Positions 9,269 through 20,322 of a DNA stretch of 64,000 nucleotides are shown here, piece after piece. The translations under genes were made by a program, and so were the position numbers. Each line of letters begins with the position of its first letter. The first letter of the stretch is position 1. The notes beneath the pieces are model-generated. The model did not search any database and was not told the DNA's origin. It worked only from the letters and a program-made list of their open reading frames with translations. The stretch is from Yponomeuta sedellus (lineage: Eukaryota > Arthropoda > Insecta > Lepidoptera > Yponomeutidae), in the NCBI GenBank assembly GCA_934045075.1, contig OW203738.1, positions 7,328,487 to 7,392,486 on the forward strand. Reading direction: 5' to 3'.

Positions 9269-10254
9269 CGGAAGGTGTACACAATGTACTAAAAGAAGGG
9301 GGTCCGTAATCACTTTTTTTCTATCTTTTTGGGTGGAATTTGAATGAAAGCAGGAAACATTCTGAGTTAAATATAATAAATATTAAATTGTTCTTTTGTC
9401 GCTTGGACTATTCCTCAGTATCCAAACAGTTTAATGTTTATTGATAGGCTATTTAGCAGTCAAAATACACCGACCTGCGAAACTAAGTACTTCAGTTTTA
9501 ATTTGTTTTATCCTACACTACCCAAAAAAGTTAAGTTTTTTTTCAGCCATGTCTTACTATGGAGATTTAATACACAAAATTAAACTCTTTTCGGGTCCTT
9601 TTTATTACGAAAGTATATCTTGTGCACTTAAAAAGTTATTGCATTTTTGAAAGTGTGATAGTTTTGCAGGCCAGTACTACATTCAATAGATCAAATTAGT
9701 AAATACCCTTAAACCCTATTGCCTATAAAAATATGGAAGGCATATTGCGATTATAATGAATCAGTGGAAGCTGAGAAATGATTTCTCTCTACGTAGGTCC
9801 GAAACCCTAAAAATTGTATTTTAAATTAGCCAAAAATTTAGCTTACTAAAAAATACACACCTCTAAACTTTATTATCGCGGACAATGCCGACTGCGCGTC
9901 CGCCTACCTTCGGTATAGACCATCAGAATCACAAACATATTTTTTGTATTCAACTCTCGCTCTTATTTCTTACGAAATATGGCGTTGGGTTAGTCACAAG
10001 TTCACTACCTTTTTTATACTTGCTCTTATGTCCAGTGCAATAGAAGCTACACTAGGATAGCTGAATCTCTCGCTGACACTGCTATCGCCACGCCTGCGTG
10101 CAAACATCCAACAAGTTATTTAAACAGACCATCGTCTGGCTGGATCCAAAACATGACTCTTTTGTTAACAAATGCCATGCTGATGTTTTTTTTCAATACC
10201 TATAGCGTAACTTTCAATGTAGGCGATATAACGCTCATAGAATTCATCTTCATC
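9269..10254. other. Intergenic, no gene seen
   Basis: No supported ORF. Around 9885-9940 a short GC-rich block could be an old repeat fragment, but no second copy was found in the window. Confidence 0.4.
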
Positions 10255-10257
10255 AAC

Positions 10258-10358
10258 CCATTATGTCCTATCCGTGGGGCACGGGTCTCTTCCTTAAGAA
10301 AGGTATAGGCCATACTCCACCACGGATGCCAATTCCGTATTGGTGGAGGATTACTCGC
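10258..10358 (-). repeat. 5S-headed SINE, 3' body fragment
   Basis: Contains GGGGCACGGGTCTCTTCC, GGCCATACTCCACCACGG and ATTGGTGGAGGATTA. Only the 3' part of the SINE body remains. Confidence 0.55.
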
Positions 10359-11094
10359 TAATGATAATGATTCCAATCTTCTTTCATGTTCCATACTAAA
10401 TACTACTGCGAACGTCTGTACTGATGCGCGTAATTAAGCCTCTGCGGCCTAATTAATTATGCGCGCCTAATCCTACGCAATTCCAATCATTTTCCAATAT
10501 TCCAACTGTCAAATACCACACCAATTTGTACTGATCTCAGCCCTGCCATTGCGCCTCGATACAGCGACAAACGTTTTTGTTGCGTGATAGACTAGCGTTG
10601 TTATCTTGATTTGTTTATATAAGTCACACAAAGTGCGGGATACAGTGATGGATAAAAATATTTATCGCGGCGTCGTCGATACCGTACGTATCGCTCGCGT
10701 TAAAGTGATAAACAGTCGTGCCAATTTACTTTACTTTCAGCAGTGGATTAGTAGAGCCTGATGACGGCGAAGATGACATTTGTATTTGTTAGTAATTCTG
10801 AGAATAAGTCGTCCAATTAATATGGAAAAACAACATTTGAGCAAGTTTTTATACTTACCTAATATAGGTTAAGAAAACTATCAAGATTCTAATAACAAAA
10901 ATGTAATCTAATGTCTAATACCGAAAGTCACATGAAGGCATGAAGTAAAGCTACCCCGCAAATAATTTACATTCAAACATCAATGACAAACTAATCGGGT
11001 GGCCATCGGTTAGCATGACTCTGGAAATCCAAATTGATAATTTGTCGATTGCGATCTCGATAAGGCGATAAAACTATTTGACAAAGTTATTTCG
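10359..11094. other. Intergenic, no gene seen
   Basis: No repeat or ORF recognised. TAGCCTGATGACGG near 10752 may be a remnant of the repeat B tail. Confidence 0.4.
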
Positions 11095-11345
11095 TTTCAT
11101 CAACATAATTAGTCGCTGCATACTTAATTAGGGTTTCGAAGACTTTATGAATGAACGAATTAACGAACGAACGAACGAACGAACGAACGAACGAACGAAC
11201 GAAGGAAGGAACGAACGAACGAACGAACGAACGAACGAATTAAAATTCTTTATTGCACTAAAAACAAATTTGTGCAAACGCGAGCTTAATTCTAGATAGT
11301 ATTGTCTTCCAGCTTACCCACGATAATGCGGACAGTGGCAGGGGT
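11095..11345. repeat. Repeat remnant with (GAAC)n microsatellite
   Basis: The 11095-11150 block (CATAATTAGTCGCTGCAT) is shared with 12460-12480. A (GAAC)n run spans 11161-11238. From 11240 the sequence AAATTCTTTATTGCACT to GATAATGCGGACAGTGG matches 26195-26290. The latter resembles the 3' end of a retroelement. Confidence 0.6.
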
Positions 11346-12299
11346 TAAGACCCATTATGGTGGTATCTTCTTCTACTTTAGGCTATATCAGCCTTATTCC
11401 AAAACGCGGTCTAAATTTAGTACTGGGATTGTTACCAGGTTTAAACCCTATGGTTTATGGTTGGTCTATACCAAGTAAAATGTTATTACAAAACGAAGTT
11501 TATCGCTACGTCATGGACTATATGGTACTAAAGTTAAACTTCTGATACCCCTAGTTTATCTATGGACTAACATCCAAATTGACGTTTGTATTTGTTTGGT
11601 TTTGTGTGTCATAGATTGCAATAAATAATTGATATTATGGACGCCATTGATATGATGGATTTCGATGATTTGGACATTGGGGCATGATTTGGACTTCGTC
11701 ATCGTGTGAATTCTCTTCAAATTAAGTGACGAAGATTTTCGATACAAATATAGGTTCACGTTTTTCTTCAAATGTTCCATTTTATTATTATAATAATCAA
11801 CAACGAAACCGCCCAAAGTTTAAAAATTAATAATACCTACCTATTCCCAGTATGAAACTATCAGAAAATTTTTGACGTCTCGGATTGGCGCGCGCGCTCG
11901 AATATTTCACTCCATTTCACACGAGAGTAGCCATTTGATTTTAAAAACGCTCCAATAACAATATAATAATTAATTGTGCTCATTTTAGTTAGATTGGAAC
12001 CTAAACAAAGAACAGTTTACGATTTATAGGTTTAAAATACGCAATAATGAATATTTTTGCGTTTAAAATGTTAAGATAATAGCCATTTAGTGAAACGGAA
12101 CGCAGCATTGAATGAAAGCTGAATGAACGAATCAGTGAATATTATTTGAACCATGGCTGATTTCTGGTTTAACTGATCCTCGAATAGTCTTCTATTTGTA
12201 ATAACGACACACATTTGATCTGGGTGTAAATTTGATACCGTAACAATCCTAGATCTTTTAGTCTTGGTTTAAACCAGGACTTATTCAGGTTTTTATAAT
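11346..12299. other. Intergenic, no gene seen
   Basis: No repeat or supported ORF recognised. Short open frames (62 and 86 codons) have random-looking composition. Confidence 0.4.
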
Positions 12300-12560
12300 A
12301 AGGCGGTATTAGTCCACTGCTGGACACAGCCCTCCCCTAAAGAGCGCCATAGCGCCCTGTCTTCAGCTTGCCGCTTACAGCATCTGCCGGCAGTTTTTCG
12401 CAGATCGTCATCCCACCTGGTCAGAGGGGTCCTTTCTTGCTATCTATGTATTTACTCAACATAATTAGTCGCTGCATGCACGCGTAGGTTTCGAGGACTT
12501 TTATCTTGCCCGTCGTCGACAATACAGTCCATATTTTGGGATGTCCTTTACCGGCTTATC
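12300..12560 (-). repeat. LINE-tail-like repeats
   Basis: At 12306-12425, TTAGTCCACTGCTGGACA continues into the GCAGATCGTCATCCCACCTGG block typical of RTE-type LINE 3' ends. From 12455, CATAATTAGTCGCTGCATG to ACTTTTATCTTGCCC matches a second degenerate repeat also at 18361-18430. Confidence 0.5.
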
Positions 12561-12705
12561 TACTTTATATAATTATTGTACACGAAACCGGCGTGCAAGC
12601 GTTGATAAAGCGAAAGAGGTGTTTTAGAATAGTGACAAGAGGCTAGGCTGGTAGTCTCTTCCTACCTCTCTAGGATACAGCCTTGAATTTATGTAAAGTA
12701 TGTCA

Positions 12706-12828
12706 TAATATAGATAGATAGAGAACACTTTATTGTACATAAAAATGGAAATTACACGGATATTTTTTAACCTAAGAGTACAGACGGAGGCCTTATCACT
12801 AAAAGTGATCTCTTCCAGACAACCTTTG
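12706..12828. repeat. Repeat D ('gatagatagagaac... tttattg')
   Basis: Shares GATAGATAGAGAACACTTT, TTATTG and the GCCTTATCACTAAAAGTGATC block with copies at 21648, 35918, 37452 and elsewhere. No ORF. It is probably a SINE or a LINE 3' tail. Confidence 0.6.
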
Positions 12829-13045
12829 GATGAACTGGACTAATACTGGACTGGCGTGGCGTATCCGTAGCGCGTCTGCCTACCATGCAAGAGGTCCCGG
12901 GTTCGAATGCCGGCTGGGAACAAAAAAAAAAGCCCAGGTCTTGGATGTTTACATGTTTGTGATGTCGTTGTTTCTGGTTCCCACGACACAGGGTATCCTA
13001 GTGTGGGGCCAGAAGCAATGTATGTGCTTGTATGTAAATGTTATG
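12829..13045 (+). mobile_element. tRNA-headed SINE
   Basis: The head has a tRNA-like A-box region (GTGGCGTATCCGTAGCGC) and a B box (GGTTCGAATGCC), then an A run and a unique body ending GTGTGGGGCCAGAAGCAATG. The same family recurs at 50806-50990. The layout is that of Lepidoptera SINEs with tRNA heads and LINE-like tails. Confidence 0.7.
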
Positions 13046-13179
13046 TTATGTAATACATTAGAGAAGGAAGTAGATGTACAAAAAAAAACATAGAAAACGA
13101 TAATTTCAGCGGTACCTATATAAATACATGCCTAAATAACATACAAATAAATTACATAAATAAATATAAAAAATTAATA

Positions 13180-14574
13180 TCTCTATAATATAAACTAGGG
13201 GGCGAGCCCCCTGCGCGCTTACGCGCGCCAACCCCCAGCCGCTCCGAGCTGCGCTCTCCGCGGCGCTCGGCCTAGGGCCTCGCTAGACACTTATTGTAGT
13301 GAATTGTTGCATGGGAACATGTATGGTCTCGGCCTTCGGCCTCGGCCTGGACGGAGCTCGGCCTTCGGCCTCGCCGCGGCGGGGTTCCTCGTGCCCGCTC
13401 CGCGGAGCTCGGCCTCCGGCCTCGCAAGTTTGTCCCTCTTTGCTCTTGCGCTGGTACTTGTCCGCCGTAACCTGAACGTTCTCGGCCTTCGGCCTCGGCC
13501 TGGACGGAGCTCGGCCTTCGGCCTCGCCGTGGCGGAGTGTCTCGTGCCCGCTTCGCGGAGCTCGGCCTCCGGCCTCGCAAGTTTGTCCCTTTTTGCTTTT
13601 GCGCTGGTACTTGTGCGCCGTAACCTAAATGGTCTCGGCCTTCGGCCTCGGCCTAAACGGAGCTCGGCCTTCGGCCTCGCCGCGGCGGGGTTTCTCGTGC
13701 CCGCTCCGCGGAGCTCGGCCTGCGGCCTCGCAAGTTTGTCCCTTTTTGCTCTTGCGCTGGTACTTGTGCGCCGCAATTTGAATGGTCTCGGCCTTCGGCC
13801 TCGGCCTAAACGGAGCTCGGCCTACGGCCTCGCCGCGGCAGAGATTTTTGTGCCCGCTTCGCGAAGCTCGGCCTCCGGCTTCGCAAGTTTGTCTCATTTC
13901 TCTATTGAAAAGTCAATTTTAGTACTAAATCTCCATACAAAAATTTGTCATTTTCAATCATCAATATCTCGGCCGCCATCTTGAAATTCCAAGATGTCGG
14001 ATTTTTCTCATATACCTGGGTCCTTTGGCAACGCGATGCCGCTTACGGCATATCTCCAGCATATGCCCAGTTGGCTGCCGACTTTTTTGCGCAAAGGTCG
14101 ATTTTTCGGTCGGCTATATCTGCGCCGCCATTTTGAATTTCGAACAACCAAAATTTTTTTTTTCAATCGGATCATTAAAACACCATTCTATCAAAATTTC
14201 ATCCAAATCGGCCGGTAAACGTCAGAGTTAGCACCTTCGCGTAGTGGAACGCGTTCGAAATTCAAAAATCGGCTTCATAGGATGGCTGTAATTCATACAT
14301 TTCCTACAACTTTCTCATACATCATTTTCCTCCAAATCTTACCGTTTCCGAGAAAACGTATGGATGAATAGATCAGTGAGTATACCGGATTGTAGCTTTA
14401 TATATATATAAAATGAATCGCTGAATGTGTTGGTAAGCGCAAATCTCGAGAGCAGCTGAACCAATTTTGCTAATTCTTTTTTTCGAATATTCCTTCAAGT
14501 ACGAGGATGGTTCTTACGGAGAGAAAAAAAATTAATTGACTGTCAGGCGGTACAAAGTTCGCTGGGTCAGCTAG
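13180..14574 (+). mobile_element. Helitron-like element with tandem repeat cargo
   Basis: Begins TCTCTATAATATAAAC after an A and ends GGGTCAGCTAG before a T, matching the Helitron 5'-TC...CTAG-3' form inserted between A and T. A short stem (GGCG/CGCT, with wobble) lies 7 nt before CTAG. The 3' region (ATGAATCGCTGAATGTG... ACGGAGAG) recurs at 23995-24094 with the same CTAG end. There is no Rep/helicase ORF, so it is non-autonomous. The interior holds the 153-bp tandem array. Confidence 0.65.
13328..13939. repeat. Tandem array, four 153-bp GC-rich units
   Basis: CTCGGCCTTCGGCCTCGGCC restarts at 13328, 13481, 13634 and 13787, exactly 153 bp apart. Because 153 is 51 codons, open frames run through the array on both strands (up to 226 codons), each with a 51-residue repeat. 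Every unit is rich in nested palindromes of GGCC and TTCGG. I see no evidence of translation; the frames follow from the period and GC content. Confidence 0.9.
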
Positions 14575-14705
14575 TTATATATAAATACATAAATAATTAA
14601 CAAAATTTACACATTTAAAGGATATAAGTAGAACACAACAACAGCAGGACGATATTACAAAATTAAATAATAACAGTATTACTGTGTAGTAGTGAGATAG
14701 AATAT

Positions 14706-14855
14706 ACTTCTGACAGTAAGGCCCGCCACTGTCTTACAATCCTCCACCAACCCGGACTTGGCCACCGTGGTGAAGTATGGCCTAACCTTTCTGCGATGCA
14801 GGAAGAGACCCGTGCCCCAGCAGTGGGGACATACAAGGGTTGATATCGATCGATG
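14706..14855 (+). repeat. 5S-headed SINE body fragment
   Basis: Runs from CTTCTGACAGTAAGGCCC to CCCCAGCAGTGGGGACA. The head is missing. Confidence 0.6.
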
Positions 14856-15084
14856 TCGTAATATTAAAAGTATCGGTGGTAGTGGAGAGCGGTAATAGCG
14901 GAGCGTTTCTCATCCGTGAGGTCGTGGGTATGTACCAATGACTGTATTTTCTGAGTTACATACATTGTGAAATTAACTTGCAATACCACTCGCTAAAGAT
15001 GAAGGAAAACATCGTGAGGATACAGGCCTAGCCTAGTTTGGGGACTGCCGGTAAACATAGAACAATTTTGTGTAATACCCGTAT

Positions 15085-15333
15085 TTTGCTCTGTGGTGTC
15101 GGCCTATAGAGAAATAGCACCAACCCAAATTCTTCCCGCGGGTGTCGTACAAGGCGACTAAGGGACACAGACCGAGGGGTGGGCAGCAGCGCCCCCTGCA
15201 GTACAATTCCATCAAACTGCGATCCCCAACCCGCATTCCCAGCGTGGGGATTAAGGGCATTACCCCCCAATTGGCTCTCATTAGGGGAGGGCTGTGTCCA
15301 GCAGTGGACTAATACAGCCTAAAGAAGAAGAAG
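15085..15333 (+). repeat. Repeat B copy, nearly complete
   Basis: Runs from TGCTCTGTGGTGTCGGCC through CTTCCCGCGGGTGTCGTAC to GTCCAGCAGTGGACTAATA and a GAAGAAGAAG tail. Open frames of 80 and 82 codons cross it but are not genes. Confidence 0.65.
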
Positions 15334-15439
15334 TGTAATAATCTCCACGTACTATTTATAAGTAATTTCAATATGTATTGTATTCCTAGAAATAAATTAT
15401 TTACTTATTTATTGAGATACCTGAATATTAAGGGTGTTC

Positions 15440-15585
15440 TCTTACCTCTGCGCTTGAAATCCCCAATCCGCGGTGGGCACGCGTTGTGATTAAGCGTTGT
15501 GTTGTTGTGATTGTGATTATTCTCTCTCTCTCTCTGAGAGGAGGCCTGTGCCCTACATTGGGACGTTTATAGGCTGAATTTATTA
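15440..15585 (-). repeat. Repeat C copy
   Basis: Inverted relative to 4561-4905. It shares ATCCGCGGTGGGCACGCG, a TCTCTCTCTCTCTGAGAG run and GGGACGTTTATAGGC. Confidence 0.65.
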
Positions 15586-16042
15586 TATGAAAACAATATA
15601 GACTTTTTTCATCACTTTTTGCTGGCAGTAAGTCTTACCGTGCGACTGTAACCAAACACTAATTTGTGCACTTGAAACCGATGATCAGATTTTGGACTGA
15701 CCAACATTGTGCACTGCACTACCATGTTAATTTTATTTCACGGAGCCCGAGTGATTATATACGCACTACCCTTGTTCATACGCCAGGCCCCGTCTGTCGA
15801 TGTGTTTACAATACATGAGTACCTACTACTTCGCAATTCAGAGTAATAAGTAATAGGTACATTTTATGTAGTTGTATATTTGTTGTATTTATTGTAGTTG
15901 CATATAATATGGTGTGTATGTTACGTTTATTATATTGTGTATATATATGAATATATTTTTTAATGCATCATGATGAAGTACATACATATATAAGTATACT
16001 CTTCGCAATAAATATTTTATGGCACTACCCCCATTATCCTAA
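15586..16042. other. Intergenic, no gene seen
   Basis: AT-rich. Nothing recognised before the mariner target TA. Confidence 0.4.
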
Positions 16043-16044
16043 TA

Positions 16045-17332
16045 CGAGGGCTGCTACTTATGTATGCGGAATAGAAAAAATAAACAAATGTATATGGCTA
16101 AATATGCTTTTATTGTTTTTAGTATTCTCCACTATGATCGATGCACTTTTGCATTCGATGAAACCAATTTGTAAAACACTTTTTCCACTCTGATTGAGGT
16201 ATCTCCAAAACGTACTGTTTGAACGCATCTACGGCATCTTCACGGGTCGAGAATCGTTGACCACGTAATTTATTCTTTACATTTAGGAATAAATAGAAAT
16301 CATTGGGAGCCAAATCAGGGCTGTACGGTGGATGACCCATCAATTCTATTTTTGACCATCCAAAAATGTAGTTGTTTCCTGAGATGTATGACAGCTGGCA
16401 TTGTCATGGTGAAGTATGATTCTGCGTCGCTGGTTGTTTTGGCGTATTTCTTCAAATACTTCCGGCAAACAAATGGTCGTGTACCACTCCGAATTAACCG
16501 TTCTACGATTCTCCAGTGGTATTGTAGCCACATGGCCATTAATACCAAAAAAGCAGGCCACCATTTGCTTTACAGTGCTTTTTGCACGAGCCACTTTCTT
16601 AGGGTTCGGCTCATTTTGAAACTCCCAAACTGTTGATTGTTGTTTCGTTTCAGGATCGTACGCTTAGATCCAGGATTCGTCACCTGTGTAGATATTATAA
16701 ACAGATTTTGAGTCGCCTCCGTTGAATTATTTTAAGGTTTTCTTGCACCATTCGACGCGAGCATCTTTTTGATCCTGAGTTAAGTTGTGCGGGATCCAAC
16801 GCGAACAAATTTTTTTACAGACAAATGTTCATGTAATATCCTATGAATGCTCGTCATACATATGCCCAGAATAGCCTCTATCTCGCGACACGTAACATGG
16901 CGGTCTTGCATTATTCGTTTTCGCACAGCTTCTAAATTTTGTGGCACAACCATCGATTTCGGGCGACCTTCTTTAACTTCGTCCGTGAGCTTACTGCGCC
17001 CGCGATTAAACACACTAAACGAGTGATACACAGTCGTTTTTGATGGAGCTTCACCACCAAAAGTCGAAGTTAATTGATCTACGCACTGTTGTTGCGTTAA
17101 ACCACGTCGAAAATCGTAATAAATCATAGCACGAATATTTTCACGAGTGAGTTCCATTTTTTCGGCGATATGACATTTTAAACCCAACAAAAACAAAACA
17201 CTAACATATATAATAAGAGAAAAATATTAGCGGCCAGTATTTAAAAAAAGAACGAATTTGACCATGGAGGTCAGACATTGCGTTTAAAATTATTGGAATC
17301 CCAGATTCCGCATACATAAGAAGCAGCCTATG
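16045..17332 (-). mobile_element. mariner element, full length, TA duplication
   Basis: A 1,288-bp element between TA (16043-16044) and TA (17333-17334). The ~28-bp terminal inverted repeats share CTTATGTATGCGGAAT; the left tip reads CGAGGGCTGCTA and the right tip, reversed, CATAGGCTGCTT. The transposase pseudogene fills the interior on the minus strand. A shorter relative is at 61471-62501. Confidence 0.92.
16119..17157 (-). pseudogene. mariner transposase, broken
   Basis: The N-terminal HTH region starts MELTRENIRAMIYYDFRRGL. The catalytic DD34D triad is readable in pieces: GDES, then HDNASCHTS, then PPYSPDLAPNDFYLF. It cannot be translated through. A missing A in an A run near 16807 shifts frame before the WIPHNLT motif. 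In-frame TAA stops occur at 16737-16739 and 16674-16676 (where WIYAYDPE would be expected). A missing A near 16351 shifts frame before the third Asp. The last codons are truncated at GEY. Confidence 0.9.
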
Positions 17333-17339
17333 TAAGCCA

Positions 17340-17432
17340 AGGTCAGTTGGAAGAAAATACTTATTAGTATTAAGCTTGCCGTTGTACAAATCTCCTTCTT
17401 TGTGCAATAAAGAATTATTGAATTTTTTGAAT
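17340..17432. repeat. LINE 3'-tail-like fragment
   Basis: AATACTTATTAGTATTAAGC and the following CAATAAAGAATTATTG resemble 26865-26925 and typical retroelement 3' ends. Confidence 0.4.
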
Positions 17433-17439
17433 TGAATTA

Positions 17440-17512
17440 TTTAGATAGAGTGATAGGAAACGCTTTATTCCACAACCAGAAAAAAAATACCACTATGATT
17501 AGGACGGCGCCT
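17440..17512. repeat. Repeat D fragment
   Basis: TAGATAGAGTGATAGGAAAC and TTTATTCCACAACCAG match the start of repeat D. Confidence 0.5.
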
Positions 17513-17675
17513 CACGAAGCGATTCCTGGACAAACGTGTTTGGTTTTAATTTTCAAAATACATGCTGATTTAATAATGAAACTTTATCGATCGTCTGAGA
17601 GAACATAGAGGTTTGATCGTATTTAGAATTGCGTATGAAAAAATTGTAAAGAAATTTTTATTAATTTTTTATTTA

Positions 17676-17830
17676 AAAACCTATTTAGAGGCTAAAAATT
17701 TCACCCATGCCGGGATTCGAACCCGCAACCTCTGGCTATCCGTACCAGCGCTCTACCAATTGAGCCAATGGGCGACTCACGGCATCAGTGAAATTTCGAA
17801 CCTCTTTACAATATTCTCTGTATTACGTAT
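17676..17830 (-). mobile_element. tRNA-Ile-like hairpin element, monomer, 11-bp TSD
   Basis: TTTTTTATTTA at 17665-17675 and again at 17831-17841 flanks a 155-bp unit. It runs AACCTATTTAGAGGC... antisense tRNA core ... CTGTATTACGTA. There is no A-rich tail. Its ends coincide with those of 39152-39307, so the 155-bp unit looks like a defined mobile monomer. Confidence 0.78.
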
Positions 17831-17867
17831 TTTTTTATTTAGTTAATATAACATTTACATTTACATA

Positions 17868-17914
17868 CAAGAGCTTATTATATTGCCTCTGGCCCCACAC
17901 TAGACTTTATGTCA
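17868..17914 (-). repeat. SINE tail fragment
   Basis: Inverted match to the 3' end of the 12829-13045 SINE (GGCCCCACACTAG). Confidence 0.4.
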
Positions 17915-17926
17915 AGATTTATATTA

Positions 17927-18180
17927 TTTTTAATGCACTGACCCGTGCTAAGGACAATTTTTTAAAAAAACCTATTTGGAGGCTAAAAATTACGCAATAA
18001 ATCATACTAAATTACGTTTAAAGTACGTAATACACAGAGTACGTAAAGAGGTTCCAAATTTCACTGATACCGGTGAGTCGCCCATTAGCTCAGTTGGAAG
18101 AGCGCTAGCACGAATAGCCAGAGGTCGCGGGTTCGAATCCCGGCATGGGTAAATTTTTTAGCCTCTAAATAGGTTTAAAA
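17927..18180 (+). mobile_element. tRNA-Ile-like hairpin element
   Basis: Same layout as 7387-7616: inverted 3' end first (ATGCACTGACCCGTGC), then leader, then the core GCCCATTAGCTCAGTTGG to CCCGGCATGGGT, then AGCCTCTAAATAGG. The anticodon-like stem is mismatched. No clean target duplication was found. Confidence 0.75.
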
Positions 18181-18239
18181 AAAATAAATTTAAGAATTTT
18201 CCATGAGACGGCTTTTGTGGCTTTAATTTATTTTTTTAT

Positions 18240-18430
18240 TCATAATTAAGCCCATACTTCTCTCTGAGAGAACATAACGTAACATAACCTCACGTCTGTA
18301 TCCTAGAGGGGTAGGCAGAGGCAGGGACTGCCACGTGCCACGATCCTGACAGATCAACTTCGCTTCATCAACGTTCATAAGTCGTTGCAGGCATGCACGC
18401 CGGTTCCGGGCACTTTTTATCTTTCCCTTT
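18240..18430. repeat. Repeat C remnant plus 12460-type repeat
   Basis: AATTAAGCCCATACTTCTC comes from repeat C. From 18290, GTAGGCAGAGGCAGGGACTG through GGGCACTTTTTATC resembles the degenerate repeat at 12455-12560. Confidence 0.45.
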
Positions 18431-18433
18431 GCT

Positions 18434-18499
18434 AATACATCCTAGGGGATGTATTGCTGCATGAATGATAGGATACGCTAGGGCGTATCCTATCATTCA
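18434..18499. repeat. Two adjacent perfect hairpins, each with loop TAGG
   Basis: AATACATCC-TAGG-GGATGTATT at 18434-18455, then TGAATGATAGGATACGC-TAGG-GCGTATCCTATCATTCA at 18462-18499. Both stems (9 and 17 bp) are perfect. Confidence 0.9.
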
Positions 18500-19704
18500 A
18501 AGTAATACCACACAGTCATACTTCTCAAGGACCTCATTTCTAATTTCATGATAATGGTTTACAAATTGTCATACATGATTGAACCTTTTTGTTATTATCA
18601 TTATATTCAACTGTTGTATTACGTAGGATGTCGAAATAGTAATTTGATATCAGTTTTTTTAATATAGATACTTACTTATTAATATAGAAACGCAACTAAA
18701 CCTAAACCTATTTTCTAATATATCTTTTCAATATTGTTTTATAATAATATTATTATGATATTGCCATGCCGAGTAAAATTATACACGTAAGTAGTGTGTT
18801 TGAATAATATGTACCTACGTAAGCTCTTTTTACTGCTATTTATCGCAATAAATTGAATCGAATTGCAACCCTTTTCTAGCGCTCTTAAGTGTACTGATTC
18901 AACTTCGCACTAAGTAATGATTGGCCAAAAACTACTTCCTGTTAGCTACGTTATCATTTCATTAGTCGTCTGTTAAGATCGAGATACAATCGAGTTACGA
19001 TGGTGAAGTGGCGACAGGATATTGCTCCTTACGGTTTATTGGACAACATGGATGTCGAGTATTTACCGGGGACGCGTGAGACGCACGAGAGAATTTAATA
19101 CTACCTACACATCTCGTGTGTCCAAAAAAGAGGAACTAATCGAATATAAATATTCATTACCGTAAAGCCGGGTCCAGACGCGTGTGAAGTGTAATGTAAG
19201 CTGATGAGTACCTACTCAAATCTCAGGTCTAACCAACTATGGTATCACAAGTGAAGTGAACTTAAATGTCCTCTAAACGAGTACAGACGACAACACATCA
19301 ACTTTTACATATGTGAACTCTTCTCAGTTATGTCATGGGCAACTTAGCAACTAAAATGTAATGGTTGACCTGCCGGTGACTGAACCTGGTGATAACTGTG
19401 CCCTTTCTTTTCAGGGCTAAGTTTTGCGGAAATCATAAGTGGCACACTTTGTAAGCGATTTAATGAATTGTGTTTTTAAAAAATTCACCCAGCGCAGAAT
19501 GTGCTGACTTTAGAGCGCCTAGTATGCACACTTCGAGAAAGATGAGAATTTTACAAAGACTCCGGTTTGTCCACTCAGCGTGGGCGCAAGATAGGGCAAT
19601 TGGGTGGTTTTACATTGAACGACTATATATTTGGGAAGAGTAGGCTTTGCCACTAGCCTCTCGTTCCAGGCAAGACTACGGTTAGGCCACCACGATTGTG
19701 GTTT
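18500..19704. other. Intergenic, no gene seen
   Basis: No supported ORF. A 66-codon minus frame at 19519-19719 lacks recognisable features. Confidence 0.4.
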
Positions 19705-19732
19705 ACCAGTAGCCACCACGGTGGCTACTGGT
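19705..19732. repeat. Perfect palindrome, 13-bp arms, loop AC
   Basis: ACCAGTAGCCACC-AC-GGTGGCTACTGGT. Confidence 0.9.
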
Positions 19733-19799
19733 TAAATGTCGTAGTTATAGCTAAACGTGCGTGTTAATAAATTTATTTTCATTTTTTTTCATTCATTTC

Positions 19800-19963
19800 A
19801 CTAATGAGGCACATTCGGCTGCCTCGGGTTTGATTCTCATTTAGAGACCTTACTTGATTTGTACTACTAATGATGTCAGTCTGTGCGTATTTCCATCTTT
19901 GTTATGTCCTGGCCTTGTTACCAATGTACAGAGCATTTTAGTTTGGAACCAGTACATGTTATT
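19800..19963 (+). mobile_element. Degenerate tRNA-headed SINE
   Basis: Has a B-box-like GGGTTTGATTCTC and a body with GTTATGTCCTGGCC and TTAGTTTGGAACCAG, like the SINE at 50548-50745. The A box is not clear. Confidence 0.5.
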
Positions 19964-19970
19964 GAAGCGC

Positions 19971-20322
19971 TCGTGGCCTAGGCAAACTAAGTGATTGGAA
20001 TCAATCACTTGTTTAAGCAACAACAGGCGCGGTCTGGTGCAGGATGGGTGAGCGTCCCGTGACTACCGCTAGTGGCATTTTTCCGAGCGCTTTCGTGCTT
20101 CGCAAGGCACGTTAAGACGTTGTTGCCGGCTGTCATATAATGGCAGTCGTTAAGCCATGTCAGAGGTCTTGTGGGCGGCTTGATAACTTCTGACAGTAAG
20201 GCCCGCCACTGTCTTACAATCCTCCACCAACCCGGACTTGGCCCCGTTGTGGAGTATGGCCTAACCTTCCTGCGATCCAGGTAGAGACCCGTGCCCCAGC
20301 AGTGGGGACATACCAGGGTTGA
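19971..20322 (+). mobile_element. 5S-headed SINE, head type 2
   Basis: The head (GCGCTCGTGGCCTAGG...) contains a perfect hairpin AGTGATTG-GAAT-CAATCACT, then the 5S-like AAGCAACAACAGGCGCGGTC and GGATGGGTGAGCGTCCCG. The body follows through GGTGGCGGGCC-type blocks to CCCCAGCAGTGGGGACATA. Compare 35046-35478. Confidence 0.7.

Noticed and set aside
9033..9292. Repetitive MYVC.../YIHT... ORFs
   Set aside because: They are translations of the TATG microsatellite in several frames.
13272..13984. Arg/Ser/Leu-rich repeat proteins of up to 226 residues
   Set aside because: They arise from the 153-bp tandem period and high GC; both strands are equally open and no start context or family supports them.
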